A stretch of 62,000 bases of DNA, from NCBI RefSeq assembly GCF_964340395.1, contig NC_135555.1:23657725-23719724 (forward strand), read 5' to 3'. The translations under genes were made by a program, and so were the position numbers. The notes below the pieces were generated by a model. The model was given only the letters and a program-made list of their open reading frames with translations. It had not been told where the DNA came from and did not search any database. How positions within the stretch are numbered: the stretch's first letter is position 1; each line of letters starts with the position of its first letter. This stretch comes from Glandiceps talaboti (taxonomy: Eukaryota > Hemichordata > Enteropneusta > Spengelidae). Shown here one piece after another: positions 37,640 to 49,111 of this stretch.

Positions 37640-39095
37640 CAGTCTTATCATATTATAGTTTGTGGGAAAAATGTCTGTACATGTAATACCATGGATCTAT
37701 TACTCACTTCTAGATCCATGGTATCACAATTTGGTATCTGGTAGCAATGACAATTGTCTGAACACTGCAGCAGAATTTTTCCATAGTGTTTGCACTGGCA
37801 AATCCCTCAAATCTCCTTGGTCTTACTGATCTCTTTGGTCTCTGTGGTATGAGGTACAACTATAGATGTCTGCATACGTGAATACCCAGTAACAGGTCCT
37901 CCGCAATCTTGTATAGTAGTAGAAGACAGAGTTTCCTTCTGCAGTCATCTAGAGGTCTGATGTTGTGAAGTTGGAGCATTTTGTTGGTACAGCCCGATTC
38001 TCTGGTTTTGTGATTGTTGGATACCAATCTTGCCACTTGATGTTGGATGTGATCTAGGTTGTATGCACTCGACCCTCTAGGCTCTAAGCCAATTTGATGC
38101 TACTGATGCACACAATTTCTAGTGACACACCAACATTTGGTGTTCCCCTGTCTCTTAGTTATTATGTGGTAACTCACAAAAAATTTTGATTCACAACAAC
38201 AAAATTTGGCTATCATTAGAGGGTACACTGGTTACAGACATTCCATATAGCTGCACCAAACATGTATTCCATGGTTGATTGAACATATAAATTTATAAGT
38301 AATATGTGTGCCATTTTCTTGCAGGTTGTGTGAGAGTGTTTGCAATTTCTCCTCAGGAAACCTAGTATGATGCTTTATTGATAAATAGTTATGCGTGTTC
38401 CATTTCATGTTGACTGAAGTATTGGATTGTTTGGAACTTGCTTGAGTGTGTGACCATTGAGACTATAGAAGTATGAGCTCTTACTTTGCAAACTAGTACA
38501 GTATATAAGATTTCTTCCCATTGAAGCAGATACCTCATGTTGATGCCCACCCACTTCGAGCTCACTCAGGTCATCTTGTGAAATACATGTACAGGTAGGA
38601 TAGTCTTTTGTGATTTAATGGTTAAGTTGTCATCAAAAAGACAAACTTGGGACTTCACATTGTCTGGAAGCTTGTTGATATCAAGTAGGAAAAGAAGTGG
38701 ATCAAGTACTGTTGTACCCTGGGGGATTCCAGAGTCAACAGAAACACTGTGTGAATACTCTCCTTCAGTGGCAACTCCGTCAGACAAGCCAGAGGATATT
38801 AACGATTTATGTAGAGGGCCTTGAATGCCATGATGAGTTTTCCAACTTGTGGCAACAGCTTCTTGTGTGGAACTACATGTACATGTATACATGCATGTCT
38901 GTCAAATGGTTTGAGAAGTCCAGGATAGCTACTGTACATGTACATGTAAATACAAATGTATATGTCTATGTCCTTGATCATAGAATTTGATAATGTTGTG
39001 CATCTGGTGATGGCTAGTTGAGTTTCACATGAATAACCATAACAGAATCCATGGTTGATAGCAGTATACATGTATGTACATGTAAGTATCACTAT
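37640..39095 (-). mobile_element. Decayed reverse-transcriptase region of a non-LTR retrotransposon
   Basis: Minus-strand readings in order: HGFCYGYSCETQLAIT (RT start), YPGLLKPFD (for LDFSKAFD), VPHKKLL, GIQGPLHK, VDSGIPQG, LDPLLFLLDINKLPDNVKSQ and CLFDDN where active elements have RLFADD. Weaker similarity continues to about 37640 (an FFPQTI end). The catalytic FADD box is mutated and the frame is broken many times. Jockey/CR1-type by motif; orientation opposite to 36740-37260, so a different insertion. Confidence 0.87.
37687..37723. repeat. 13-bp perfect hairpin
   Basis: TACCATGGATCTA and TAGATCCATGGTA flank an 11-nt loop TTACTCACTTC, inside the decayed LINE. Confidence 0.9.
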
Positions 39096-39504
39096 ACATG
39101 ATGCAGTGTTAGTGACTTTAATACTCTATTAAAGGTGATACAAATGTATATGGTAAAAGTGTATTCTTGAAAACATCCACCCATGTGCTAAACTACATAG
39201 TTGAAAATTACACAGTTTTTGTCCTCCTTGATTGCAGATACCCTGATGGACTATACATGTACATGTACTCTTTCTCCAAGGTGATGGGTTCAGGATGAAG
39301 GTATAATTCACAATACCTGTACATGTTAAACTTTCAGTTTCACTCTATAGTCATTAACACTTTGACATTTGGAGTTCATTGAAGGGTGTGGGAGTCAGTG
39401 ATTAATCACATTACTAATCTGACCATATATATAAAATAGTCATGTACATGAATATCAGTCTGTACACAGTAATGACTAAGTCCTGTACATTAACCTTCAC
39501 ACCA

Positions 39505-39735
39505 AATATAACACATGGTATATCATGCATGAACCAAGTTGAACAACAAAATATGGAATATACATGTATACTTTCAATCTGGTTGTTCTGTACATCATGA
39601 CAACACTCATCTATGTCATGACAACACATGTCTACATCACTGGTTCTGCTGTGTTCGAAATACAAGTCAAAATGTTCAAAATTGCCATTACTTTCTTGAA
39701 TATTTCTTTGATATTACTGGCACTGGTATAATTAC
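39505..39735 (+). repeat. Interspersed repeat family H, copy 2
   Basis: Second copy of the 35945-36165 sequence, 3.5 kb away, with an internal duplication of TCATGACAACAC(A/T)CATCTA near 39595-39635. It may be a dispersed repeat or a local duplication; no coding capacity seen. Confidence 0.8.
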
Positions 39736-40252
39736 AATGTATATTATTCTCCAATATATTTCTTAATTCCACCGGAAAATACTCATGATTAAGAGTTGAT
39801 GCTACATGTCTAGCGACTAGGACAAAGGCCCCTGTAACTCCTATTTTCCTTGGCTGAACGAAGACAAATATTGGAGAATAACATCTATGATCCTTCTAAT
39901 TTCCACAATACATGTAAGTGACAACCATTGTGCTTCATTGACAGAGAATTCATTTTTGAAATGTATCATTTAGGGTCATTACATTTCACTCCATTTATAG
40001 ACAAGCTACATGTTTTGTTTCTACATGTAAAGCTATTTCCAGTAAACATGATGTTTACATGTGATGTTCTTGAGATTTATGCAAATAGGTTCAATACTCG
40101 CATGCACTACATGTATATTGTACGTACATGCTGTGGTACATGAATTGACCTCATCCACATCAAGCAATAATAACTCTAAGTTATTACATTCTGAATCAAG
40201 CAGTCTGACTTCAATGAAGCTGAGAATTCAAGCTGAGAACTTGACATCACAA

Positions 40253-40749
40253 CAAGAAGTGCAATCTGATTAAAATCTGATGTGGTGAAGGTGGCTGGAT
40301 GTCTTTATTTACCACTATTTCCATCATTTTGTGTTATTTGTTTTGTTCCGGGTGATCACCACCTTCCCACATCTGACCATGTGTAATAGAAAATCTCATT
40401 TGAATCTCAAGGATCTTGAAAGGTTTCTTCAACCAATCAGCACACTTCTTTCAAAATCGTTGAGAGAGACGGTGTCATCACTGACAGGTCATGTCGTCAG
40501 CGCAATCCTCTGTGTGTTTGTTAGTTTCTTCAGTTTCTTCAGTGTGCACAGCTGCCAATGTAATACTCATCCTAATTGGCTACTCAAAAGTGCGAGATTC
40601 AAACAAGATTTTCTATTACACAGGATCAGATGTAGGAAGGCAGCAATCACCCAGAACAAAACAAACGACATAAAATGATAGAAATAGATGTAATTGAAGG
40701 CATCTAGTCGGTTTCACCACATCAGATTTTAATCAGATTGCAAGAAGTG
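40253..40749. mobile_element. 479-bp nonautonomous DNA transposon with 9-bp target duplication
   Basis: The element is 40262-40740. Its terminal inverted repeats are perfect for 28 bp (left CAATCTGATTAAAATCTGAT GTGGTGAA; right the exact reverse complement). Both ends are flanked by CAAGAAGTG (40253-40261 and 40741-40749), a perfect 9-bp direct repeat. Nine-bp duplications are typical of Mutator-like elements. No transposase domain is visible; a plus-strand open frame of about 115 codons (40331-40678) resembles nothing I know. A related TIR word, CAATCTGATTAAAATTTGAT, occurs alone at 49347. Confidence 0.9.
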
Positions 40750-40904
40750 CAAACAAACAAGTAGCAAACTAGCTCAACTATGCACTAAAACATGCAGGTC
40801 ACATGATCACCTCCTTCCTAAAAGATTCTGATGTAAATGTACAAACTTCAAACCATAGAAGACATATTCTGCAACTGGTTTGTTGTATGGCAAAGATATT
40901 CTGC

Positions 40905-41575
40905 AAATTTAAATTTGACCTTGAAGATAAAGGTCAAGGTCAAAGTATAAATACATGTAGTAAGTGTACTTCTAATAATGTGGGTGTGCACACTTAAACG
41001 TACAAAAATGTAGTTTCTTGGTATGAAACTTCTAGTTATTGAACAATTAACAATTTGACATTGAAGATGAAGGTCAAGGTCAAAGCTTTAGTGACCAGCT
41101 GAAAGCTTAACTCTGTAAGTCTGTAGGTTCAGACACTTGAAGGGTATCTCTAGATAAAGATTTAAAAAGTTATTAAGCAATTTGCTCTTTGATCTTGCAG
41201 ACATAGTCAAGGTCAAAGTATGTTTCTTTTTAAGTACAAAAAGAACACTTGCCTCTGATAATATGGGTGTAGACACTTGAATTGCGTTTCTGTGTACTCA
41301 ACTTCTTGTCACGAAATCATGAAAGTGGTCAAGAAATTGGTTAAGAAATGAAGTGACATGCATACATGGACATGTGTATGTCCCAGAGAGTATGTAACTT
41401 TGTGCCAAGCCTGGTTGAAATAGGCTGATAAATGTCAGAGAAATGAGAGTGCTTGGATGGACAGTAAGACACATGTATGCACATATAGACCCATGGACGG
41501 ATGGAACCCAATGTTGTACATACAATGTACAAATGTAGCCCCCTCCGGGCGTCCTCCATTGGGGGCTAATACATG
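40905..41575 (+). repeat. Interspersed repeat with about 140-bp subunits and GGTCAAGGTCAAAG core
   Basis: Three subunits carry AAGGTCAAGGTCAAAGTAT, AAGGTCAAGGTCAAAGCTTT and AGTCAAGGTCAAAGTATG (near 40930, 41070, 41207), each followed by a TGGGTGT...ACACTTGAA-like block. The right part reads ATGGACGGATGGAACCCAAT and ends in the hairpin TAGCCCCC ... GGGGGCTA (41537-41569). No coding capacity. Confidence 0.72.
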
Positions 41576-42227
41576 TAACATTATGCTTTCATTGAGGAGT
41601 TACAAGAGATGGGCTAAGTACCCTTCTTACTTTTTTCTAGAAATTAATTCACAGGCAGAAGCTATGAAATGTGCCATTGTAGAATAACTTATTTCAATGT
41701 AAAATATGTTCAAGTAAAAACACATTTCATTATGTCTGTAAAATTTAATCCTTTTTCATCACATTTTTCTGTTTGACGATTGATTTTGAATATTGCATCA
41801 TCCTTTTGCATTATGTCCATGTATTAAGTTGGCATGACATCTTCAATGTCACTGATTGCCCTACATACATGTACAGGTACAGACATTTTACTTGCTGTGG
41901 GATGTACATGTACATGCACTGATATCCTCCTGGTCATTCACCATACATTGTACATGTGTATGTCATCACAAAACACATAGTCATTGTTATGTAAGTATTC
42001 AACCCACGTAAAAAGCTTCATAAACTTGGCTTATGTTACTCTAGCATGAACCAATTGGCTATGTCTACGCTCCACATCCATCCTACATTGTACCTTGTAA
42101 TGTGAGGCAAATGTTGTTTTAATATACATGTACATGTAGTAGCCAAATATTGTAGTTAACACTTCAGTTGGGCAACTTACACACTTTTTTTTTTGCAACT
42201 AATGGTAATTTTTGTATACATACATGT

Positions 42228-45200
42228 TTCTAGGACAGTCACTGGTTGGTAGTTTTTGTAGAACAGTCAGTGGTTGGTAGTTTTTGTAGAACAGTCACTG
42301 GTTAGTAGTTTTTGTAGAACAGTCACTGGTTGGTAGTTTTTGTAGAACAGTCACTGGTTAGTAGTTTTTGTAGAACAGTCACTGGTTGGTAGTTTTTGTA
42401 GAACAGTCACTGGTTAGTAGTTTTGTAGAACAGTCACTGGTTGGTAGTTTTTGTAGAACAGTCACTGGTTAGTAGTTTTGTAGAACAGTCACTGGTTAGT
42501 AGTTTTGTAGAACAGTCACTGGTTGGTAGTTTTTGTAGAACAGTCACTGGTTAGTAGTTTTGTAGAACAGTCACTGGTTGGTAAGTTTTGTAGAACAGTC
42601 ACTGGTTAGTAGTTTTGTAGAACAGTCACTGGTTGGTAGTTTTTGTAGAACAGTCAGTGGTTGGTAGTTTTGTAGAACAGTCAGTGGTTGGTAGTTTTTG
42701 TAGAACAGTCACTGGTTGGTAGTTTTTGTAGAACAGTCAGTGGTTGGTAGTTTTGTAGAACAGTCAGTGGTTGGTAGTTTTTGTAGAACAGTCAGTGGTT
42801 GGTAGTTTTTGTAGAACAGTCAGTGGTTAGTAGTTTTTGTAGAACAGTCACTGGTTGGTAGTTTTGTAGAACAGTCACTGGTTGGTAGTTTTGTAGAACA
42901 GTCACTGGTTGGTAGTTTTGTAGAACAGTCACTGGTTGGTAGTTTTTGTAGAACAGTCACTGGTTAGTAGTTTTTGTAGAACAGTCACTGGTTGGTAGTT
43001 TTTGTAGAACAGTCACTGGTTGTTAGTTTTTGTAGAACAGTCACTGGTTAGTAGTTTTTGTAGAACAGTCACTGGTTAGTAGTTTTTGTAGAACAGTCAC
43101 TGGTTGGTAGTTTTTGTAGAACAGTCACTGGTTAGTAGTTTTTGTACAACAGTCACTGGTTAGTAGTTTTTGTAGAACAGTCACTTGTTAGTAGTTTTTG
43201 TAGAACAGTCACTGGTTGGTAGTTTTGTAGAAGAGTCACTGGTTGGTAGTTTTGTAGAAGAGTCACTGGTTGTTAGTTTTGTAGAACAGTCACTGGTTAG
43301 TAGTTTTTGTAGAACAGTCACTGGTTGGTAGTTTTGTAGAAGAGTCACTGGTTGGTAGTTTTGTAGAAGAGTCACTGGTTGTTAGTTTTGTAGAACAGTC
43401 ACTGGTTAGTAGTTTTTGTAGAACAGTCACTGGTTAGTAGTTTTTGTAGAACAGTCACTGGTTGGTAGTTTTTGTAGAACAGTCACTGGTTGGTAGTTTT
43501 GTAGAAGAGTCACTTGTTAGTAGTTTTTGTAGAACAGTCACTGGTTGGTAGTTTTTGTAGAACAGTCAGTGGTTAGTAGTTTTTGTAGAACAGTCACTGG
43601 TTGGTAGTTTTTGTAGAACAGTCACTGGTTGGTAGTTTTTGTAGAACAGTCACTTGTTAGTAGTTTTTGTAGAACAGTCACTGGTTGGTAGTTTTTGTAG
43701 AACAGTCACTGGTTGGTAGTTTTTGTAGAACAGTCAGTGGTTGGTAGTTTTTGTAGAACAGTCACTTGTTAGTAGTTTTTGTAGAACAGTCACTGGTTGG
43801 TAGTTTTTGTAGAACAGTCACTGGTTGGTAGTTTTTGTAGAACAGTCACTTGTTAGTAGTTTTTGTAGAACAGTCAGTGGTTGGTAAGTTTTTGTAGAAC
43901 AGTCACTTGTTAGTAGTTTTTGTAGAACAGTCACTGGTTGGTAGTTTTTGTAGAACAGTCAGTGGTTGGTAGTTTTGTAGAACAGTCACTGGTTGGTAGT
44001 TTTTGTAGAACAGTTACTAGTTAGTAATTTTTGTAGAACAGTCACTTGTTAGTAGTTTTTGTAGAACAGTTACTTGTTGGTAGTTTTTGTACAACAGTCA
44101 CTGGTTAGTAGTTTTTGTAGAACAGTCAGTGGTTGGTAGTTTTTGTAGAACAGTCACTTGTTAGTAGTTTTTGTAGAACAGTCAGTGGTTGGTAGTTTTT
44201 GTAGAACAGTCACTTGTTAGTAGTTTTTGTAGAACAGTCACTGGTTGGTAGTTTTTGTAGAACAGTCACTGGTTGGTAGTTTTTGTAGAACAGTCACTGG
44301 TTGGTAAGTTTTGTAGAACAGTCAGTGGTTGGTAGTTTTTGTAGAACAGTCACTTGTTAGTAGTTTTTGTAGAACAGTCACTTGTTAGTAGTTTTTGTAG
44401 AACAGTCACTTGTTGGTAGTTTTTGTAGAACAGTCACTTGTTAGTAGTTTTTGTAGAACAGTCACTGGTTGGTAGTTTTTGTAGAACAGTCACTTGTTAG
44501 TAGTTTTTGTAGAACAGTCACTGGTTGGTAGTTTTTGTAGAACAGTCACTGGTTGGTAGTTTTTGTAGAACAGTCACTGGTTGGTAAGTTTTGTAGAACA
44601 GTCAGTGGTTGGTAGTTTTTGTAGAACAGTCACTTGTTAGTAGTTTTTGTAGAACAGTCACTTGTTAGTAGTTTTTGTAGAACAGTCACTTGTTGGTAGT
44701 TTTTGTAGAACAGTCACTTGTTAGTAGTTTTTGTAGAACAGTCACTGGTTGGTAGTTTTTGTAGAACAGTCACTGGTTGGTAGTTTTTGTAGAACAGTCA
44801 CTGGTTGGTAAGTTTTGTAGAACAGTCAGTGGTTGGTAGTTTTTGTAGAACAGTCACTGGTTGGTAGTTTTTGTAGAACAGTCAGTGGTTGGTAGTTTTG
44901 TAGAACAGTCACTGGTTGGTAGTTTTTGTAGAACAGTCACTGGTTGGTAGTTTTTGTAGAACAGTCAGTGGTTGGTAGTTTTTGTAGAACAGTCAGTGGT
45001 TGGTAGTTTTTGTAGAACAGTCAGTGGTTGGTAGTTTTTGTAGAACAGTCAGTGGTTGGTAGTTTTGTAGAACAGTCAGTGGTTGGTAGTTTTTGTAGAA
45101 CAGTCACTGGTTGGTAGTTTTTGTAGAACAGTCACTGGTTGGTAGTTTTTGTAGAACAGTCAGTGGTTGGTAGTTTTGTAGAACAGTCAGTGGTTGGTAG

Positions 45201-48200
45201 TTTTTGTAGAACAGTCACTTGTTAGTAGTTTTTGTAGAACAGTCACTTGTTAGTAGTTTTTGTAGAACAGTCACTTGTTAGTAGTTTTTGTAGAACAGTC
45301 ACTGGTTGGTAGTTTTTGTAGAACAGTCACTGGTTGGTAGTTTTGTAGAACAGTCACTGGTTAGTAGTTTTTGTAGAACAGTCACTGGTTGGTAGTTTTT
45401 GTAGAACAGTCACTGGTTGGTAGTTTTTGTAGAACAGTCACTTGTTAGTAGTTTTTGTAGAACAGTCACTTGTTAGTAGTTTTTGTAGAACAGTCACTTG
45501 TTAGTAGTTTTTGTAGAACAGTCAGTGGTTGGTAGTTTTTGTAGAACAGTCAGTGGTTGGTAGTTTTTGTAGAACAGTCACTGGTTGGTAGTTTTGTAGA
45601 ACAGTCAGTGGTTGGTAGTTTTTGTAGAACAGTCACTGGTTGGTAGTTTTTGTAGAACAGTCACTGGTTGGTAGTTTTTGTAGAACAGTCAGTGGTTGGT
45701 AGTTTTTGTAGAACAGTCAGTGGTTAGTAGTTTTTGTAGAACAGTCACTGGTTGGTAGTTTTTGTAGAACAGTCAGTGGTTGGTAGTTTTTGTAGAACAG
45801 TCACTGGTTAGTAGTTTTTGTAGAACAGTCACTGGTTGGTAGTTTTGTAGAAGAGTCACTGGTTGGTAGTTTTGTAGAAGAGTCACTGGTTGGTAGTTTT
45901 TGTAGAACAGTCACTGGTTGGTAGTTTTGTAGAAGAGTCACTGGTTGGTAGTTTTTGTAGAACAGTCACTGGTTGGTAGTTTTTGTAGAACAGTCAGTGG
46001 TTAGTAGTTTTTGTAGAACAGTCACTGGTTAGTAGTTTTTGTAGAACAGTCACTGGTTGGTAGTTTTTGTAGAACAGTCACTGGTTGGTAGTTTTTGTAG
46101 AACAGTCACTGGTTGGTAGTTTTTGTAGAAGAGTCACTGGTTAGTAGTTTTTGTAGAACAGTCACTGGTTAGTAGTTTTTGTAGAACAGTCACTTGTTGG
46201 TAGTTTTTGTAGAACAGTCACTGGTTGGTAGTTTTTGTAGAACAGTCAGTGGTTGGTAGTTTTTGTAGAACAGTCACTGGTTGGTAGTTTTTGTAGAACA
46301 GTCACTGGTTAGTAGTTTTTGTAGAACAGTCACTGGTTAGTAGTTTTTGTAGAACAGTCACTGGTTGGTAGTTTTTGTAGAACAGTCACTGGTTGGTAGT
46401 TTTTGTAGAACAGTCAGTGGTTGGTAGTTTTTGTAGAACAGTTACTAGTTAGTAGTTTTTGTAGAACAGTCAGTGGTTGGTAGTTTTTGTAGAACAGTTA
46501 CTAGTTAGTAGTTTTTGTAGAACAGTCACTGGTTAGTAGTTTTTGTAGAACAGTCACTGGTTAGTAGTTTTTGTAGAAGAGTCACTGGTTGGTAGTTTTT
46601 GTAGAACAGTCACTGGTTAGTAGTTTTTGTAGAACAGTCACTTGTTAGTAGTTTTTGTAGAACAGTCAGTGGTTGGTAAGTTTTTGTAGAACAGTCACTG
46701 GTTGGTAAGTTTTGTAGAACAGTCAGTGGTTAGTAGTTTTTGTAGAACAGTCACTGGTTGGTAGTTTTTGTAGAAGAGTCACTGGTTGTTAGTTTTTGTA
46801 GAACAGTCACTGGTTAGTAGTTTTTGTAGAACAGTCAGTGGTTGGTAGTTTTTGTAGAAGAGTCACTGGTTAGTAGTTTTTGTAGAAGAGTCACTGGTTG
46901 TTAGTTTTTGTAGAACAGTCACTGGTTAGTAGTTTTTGTAGAACAGTCACTGGTTAGTAGTTTTTGTAGAACAGTCACTGGTTGGTAGTTTTTGTAGAAC
47001 AGTCACTGGTTGGTAGTTTTTGTAGAACAGTCAGTGGTTGGTAGTTTTTGTAGAACAGTTACTAGTTAGTAGTTTTTGTAGAACAGTCAGTGGTTGGTAG
47101 TTTTTGTAGAACAGTTACTAGTTAGTAGTTTTTGTAGAACAGTCACTGGTTAGTAGTTTTTGTAGAACAGTCACTGGTTAGTAGTTTTTGTAGAAGAGTC
47201 ACTGGTTAGTAGTTTTTGTAGAACAGTCAGTGGTTGGTAGTTTTTGTAGAACAGTCACTGGTTGGTAGTTTTTGTAGAAGAGTCACTGGTTGGTAGTTTT
47301 GTAGAACAGTCACTGGTTAGTAGTTTTGTAGAAGAGTCACTGGTTGGTAGTTTTTGTAGAACAGTCACTGGTTGGTAGTTTTGTAGAAGAGTCACTGGTT
47401 GGTAGTTTTTGTAGAACAGTCAGTGGTTAGTAGTTTTTGTAGAACAGTCACTGGTTAGTAATTTTTGTAGAACAGTCAGTGGTTGGTAGTTTTTGTAGAA
47501 CAGTTACTAGTTAGTAGTTTTTGTAGAACAGTCAGTGGTTGGTAGTTTTTGTAGAACAGTTACTAGTTAGTAGTTTTTGTAGAACAGTCACTGGTTAGTA
47601 GTTTTTGTAGAACAGTCACTGGTTAGTAGTTTTTGTAGAAGAGTCACTGGTTAGTAGTTTTTGTAGAACAGTCAGTGGTTGGTAGTTTTTGTAGAACAGT
47701 CACTGGTTGGTAGTTTTTGTAGAAGAGTCACTGGTTGGTAGTTTTGTAGAACAGTCACTGGTTAGTAGTTTTGTAGAACAGTCAGTGGTTAGTAGTTTTT
47801 TTTTTATATCTAGAACAGTCACTTGTTAGTAGTTTTTGTAGAACAGTCAGTGGTTGGTAGTTGTTTTTTTTTATCTAGAACAGTCACTGGTTAGTAGTTT
47901 TGTAGAACAGTCACTGGTTGGTAGTTTTTTTTTTTTATCTAGAACAGTCACTGGTTAGTAGTTTTGTAGAACAGTCACTGGTTGGTAGTTTTTTTTTTTT
48001 ATCTAGAACAGTCACTGGTTAGTAATTTTTGTAGAACAGTCACTGGTTGGTAGTTTTTTTTTTTTATCTAGAACAGTCACTGGTTAGTAGTTTTGTAGAA
48101 CAGTCACTGGTTGGTAGTTTTTTTTTTTATCTAGAACAGTCACTGGTTAGTAGTTTTGTAGAACAGTCACTGGTTGGTAGTTTTTTTTTTTTATCTAGAA

Positions 48201-49111
48201 CAGTCACTGGTTAGTAGTTTTGTAGAACAGTCACTGGTTGGTAGTTTTTTTTTTTATCTAGAACAGTCACTGGTTAGTAGTTTTGTAGAACAGTCACTGG
48301 TTGGTAGTTTTTTTTTTTTATCTAGAACAGTCACTGGTTGGTAGTTTTTGTAGAACAGTCACTGGTTGGTAATTTTTGTAGAACAGTCACTGGTTAGTAG
48401 TTTTGTAGAACAGTCACTGGTTGTTAGTTTTTTTTTTATCTAGAACAGTCACTGGTTAGTAGTTTTTGTAGAACAGTTACTAGTTAGTAATTTTTGTAGA
48501 ACAGTCACTGGTTAGTAGTTTTTGTAGAACAGTTACTAGTTAGTAATTTTTGTAGAACAGTCACTGGTTAGTAGTTTTTGTAGAACAGTTACTAGTTAGT
48601 AATTTTTGTAGAACAGTCACTGGTTAGTAGTTTTTGTAGAACAGTTACTAGTTAGTAATTTTTGTAGAACAGTCACTGGTTAGTAGTTTTTGTAGAACAG
48701 TTACTAGTTAGTAATTTTTGTAGAACAGTCACTGGTTAGTAGTTTTTGTAGAACAGTTACTAGTTAGTAATTTTTGTAGAACAGTCACTGGTTAGTAGTT
48801 TTTGTAGAACAGTTACTAGTTAGTAATTTTTGTAGAACAGTCACTGGTTAGTAGTTTTGTAGAACAGTCACTGGTTGTTAGTTTTTTTTTTATCTAGAAC
48901 AGTCACTGGTTAGTAGTTTTTGTAGAACAGTTACTAGTTAGTAATTTTTGTAGAACAGTCACTGGTTAGTAGTTTTTGTAGAACAGTTACTAGTTAGTAA
49001 TTTTTGTAGAACAGTCACTGGTTAGTAGTTTTTGTAGAACAGTTACTAGTTAGTAATTTTTGTAGAACAGTCACTGGTTAAAAGTTTTTGTAGAAGAGTC
49101 ACTGGATGGTG
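42228..49111. repeat. 28-bp satellite array, about 245 units, 6.9 kb
   Basis: Unit GTAGAACAGTCACTGGTTGG plus TAGTTTTT, 27 or 28 bp depending on T count. Variants: GTTGG/GTTAG, CACTGG/CAGTGG/CACTTG, ACAG/AGAG. Its right end is organised in dimers: a roughly 62-bp form with a poly-T insertion and TATCTAGAACAG (47800-48450 and 48880) and a 56-bp form with GTTACTAGTTAGTAATTTTT (48450-49075). Confidence 0.98.

Noticed and set aside
40331-40678. A transposase in the 479-bp element
   Set aside because: The 115-codon frame is hydrophobic and cysteine-rich without a catalytic DDE pattern; the element is too short to be autonomous.
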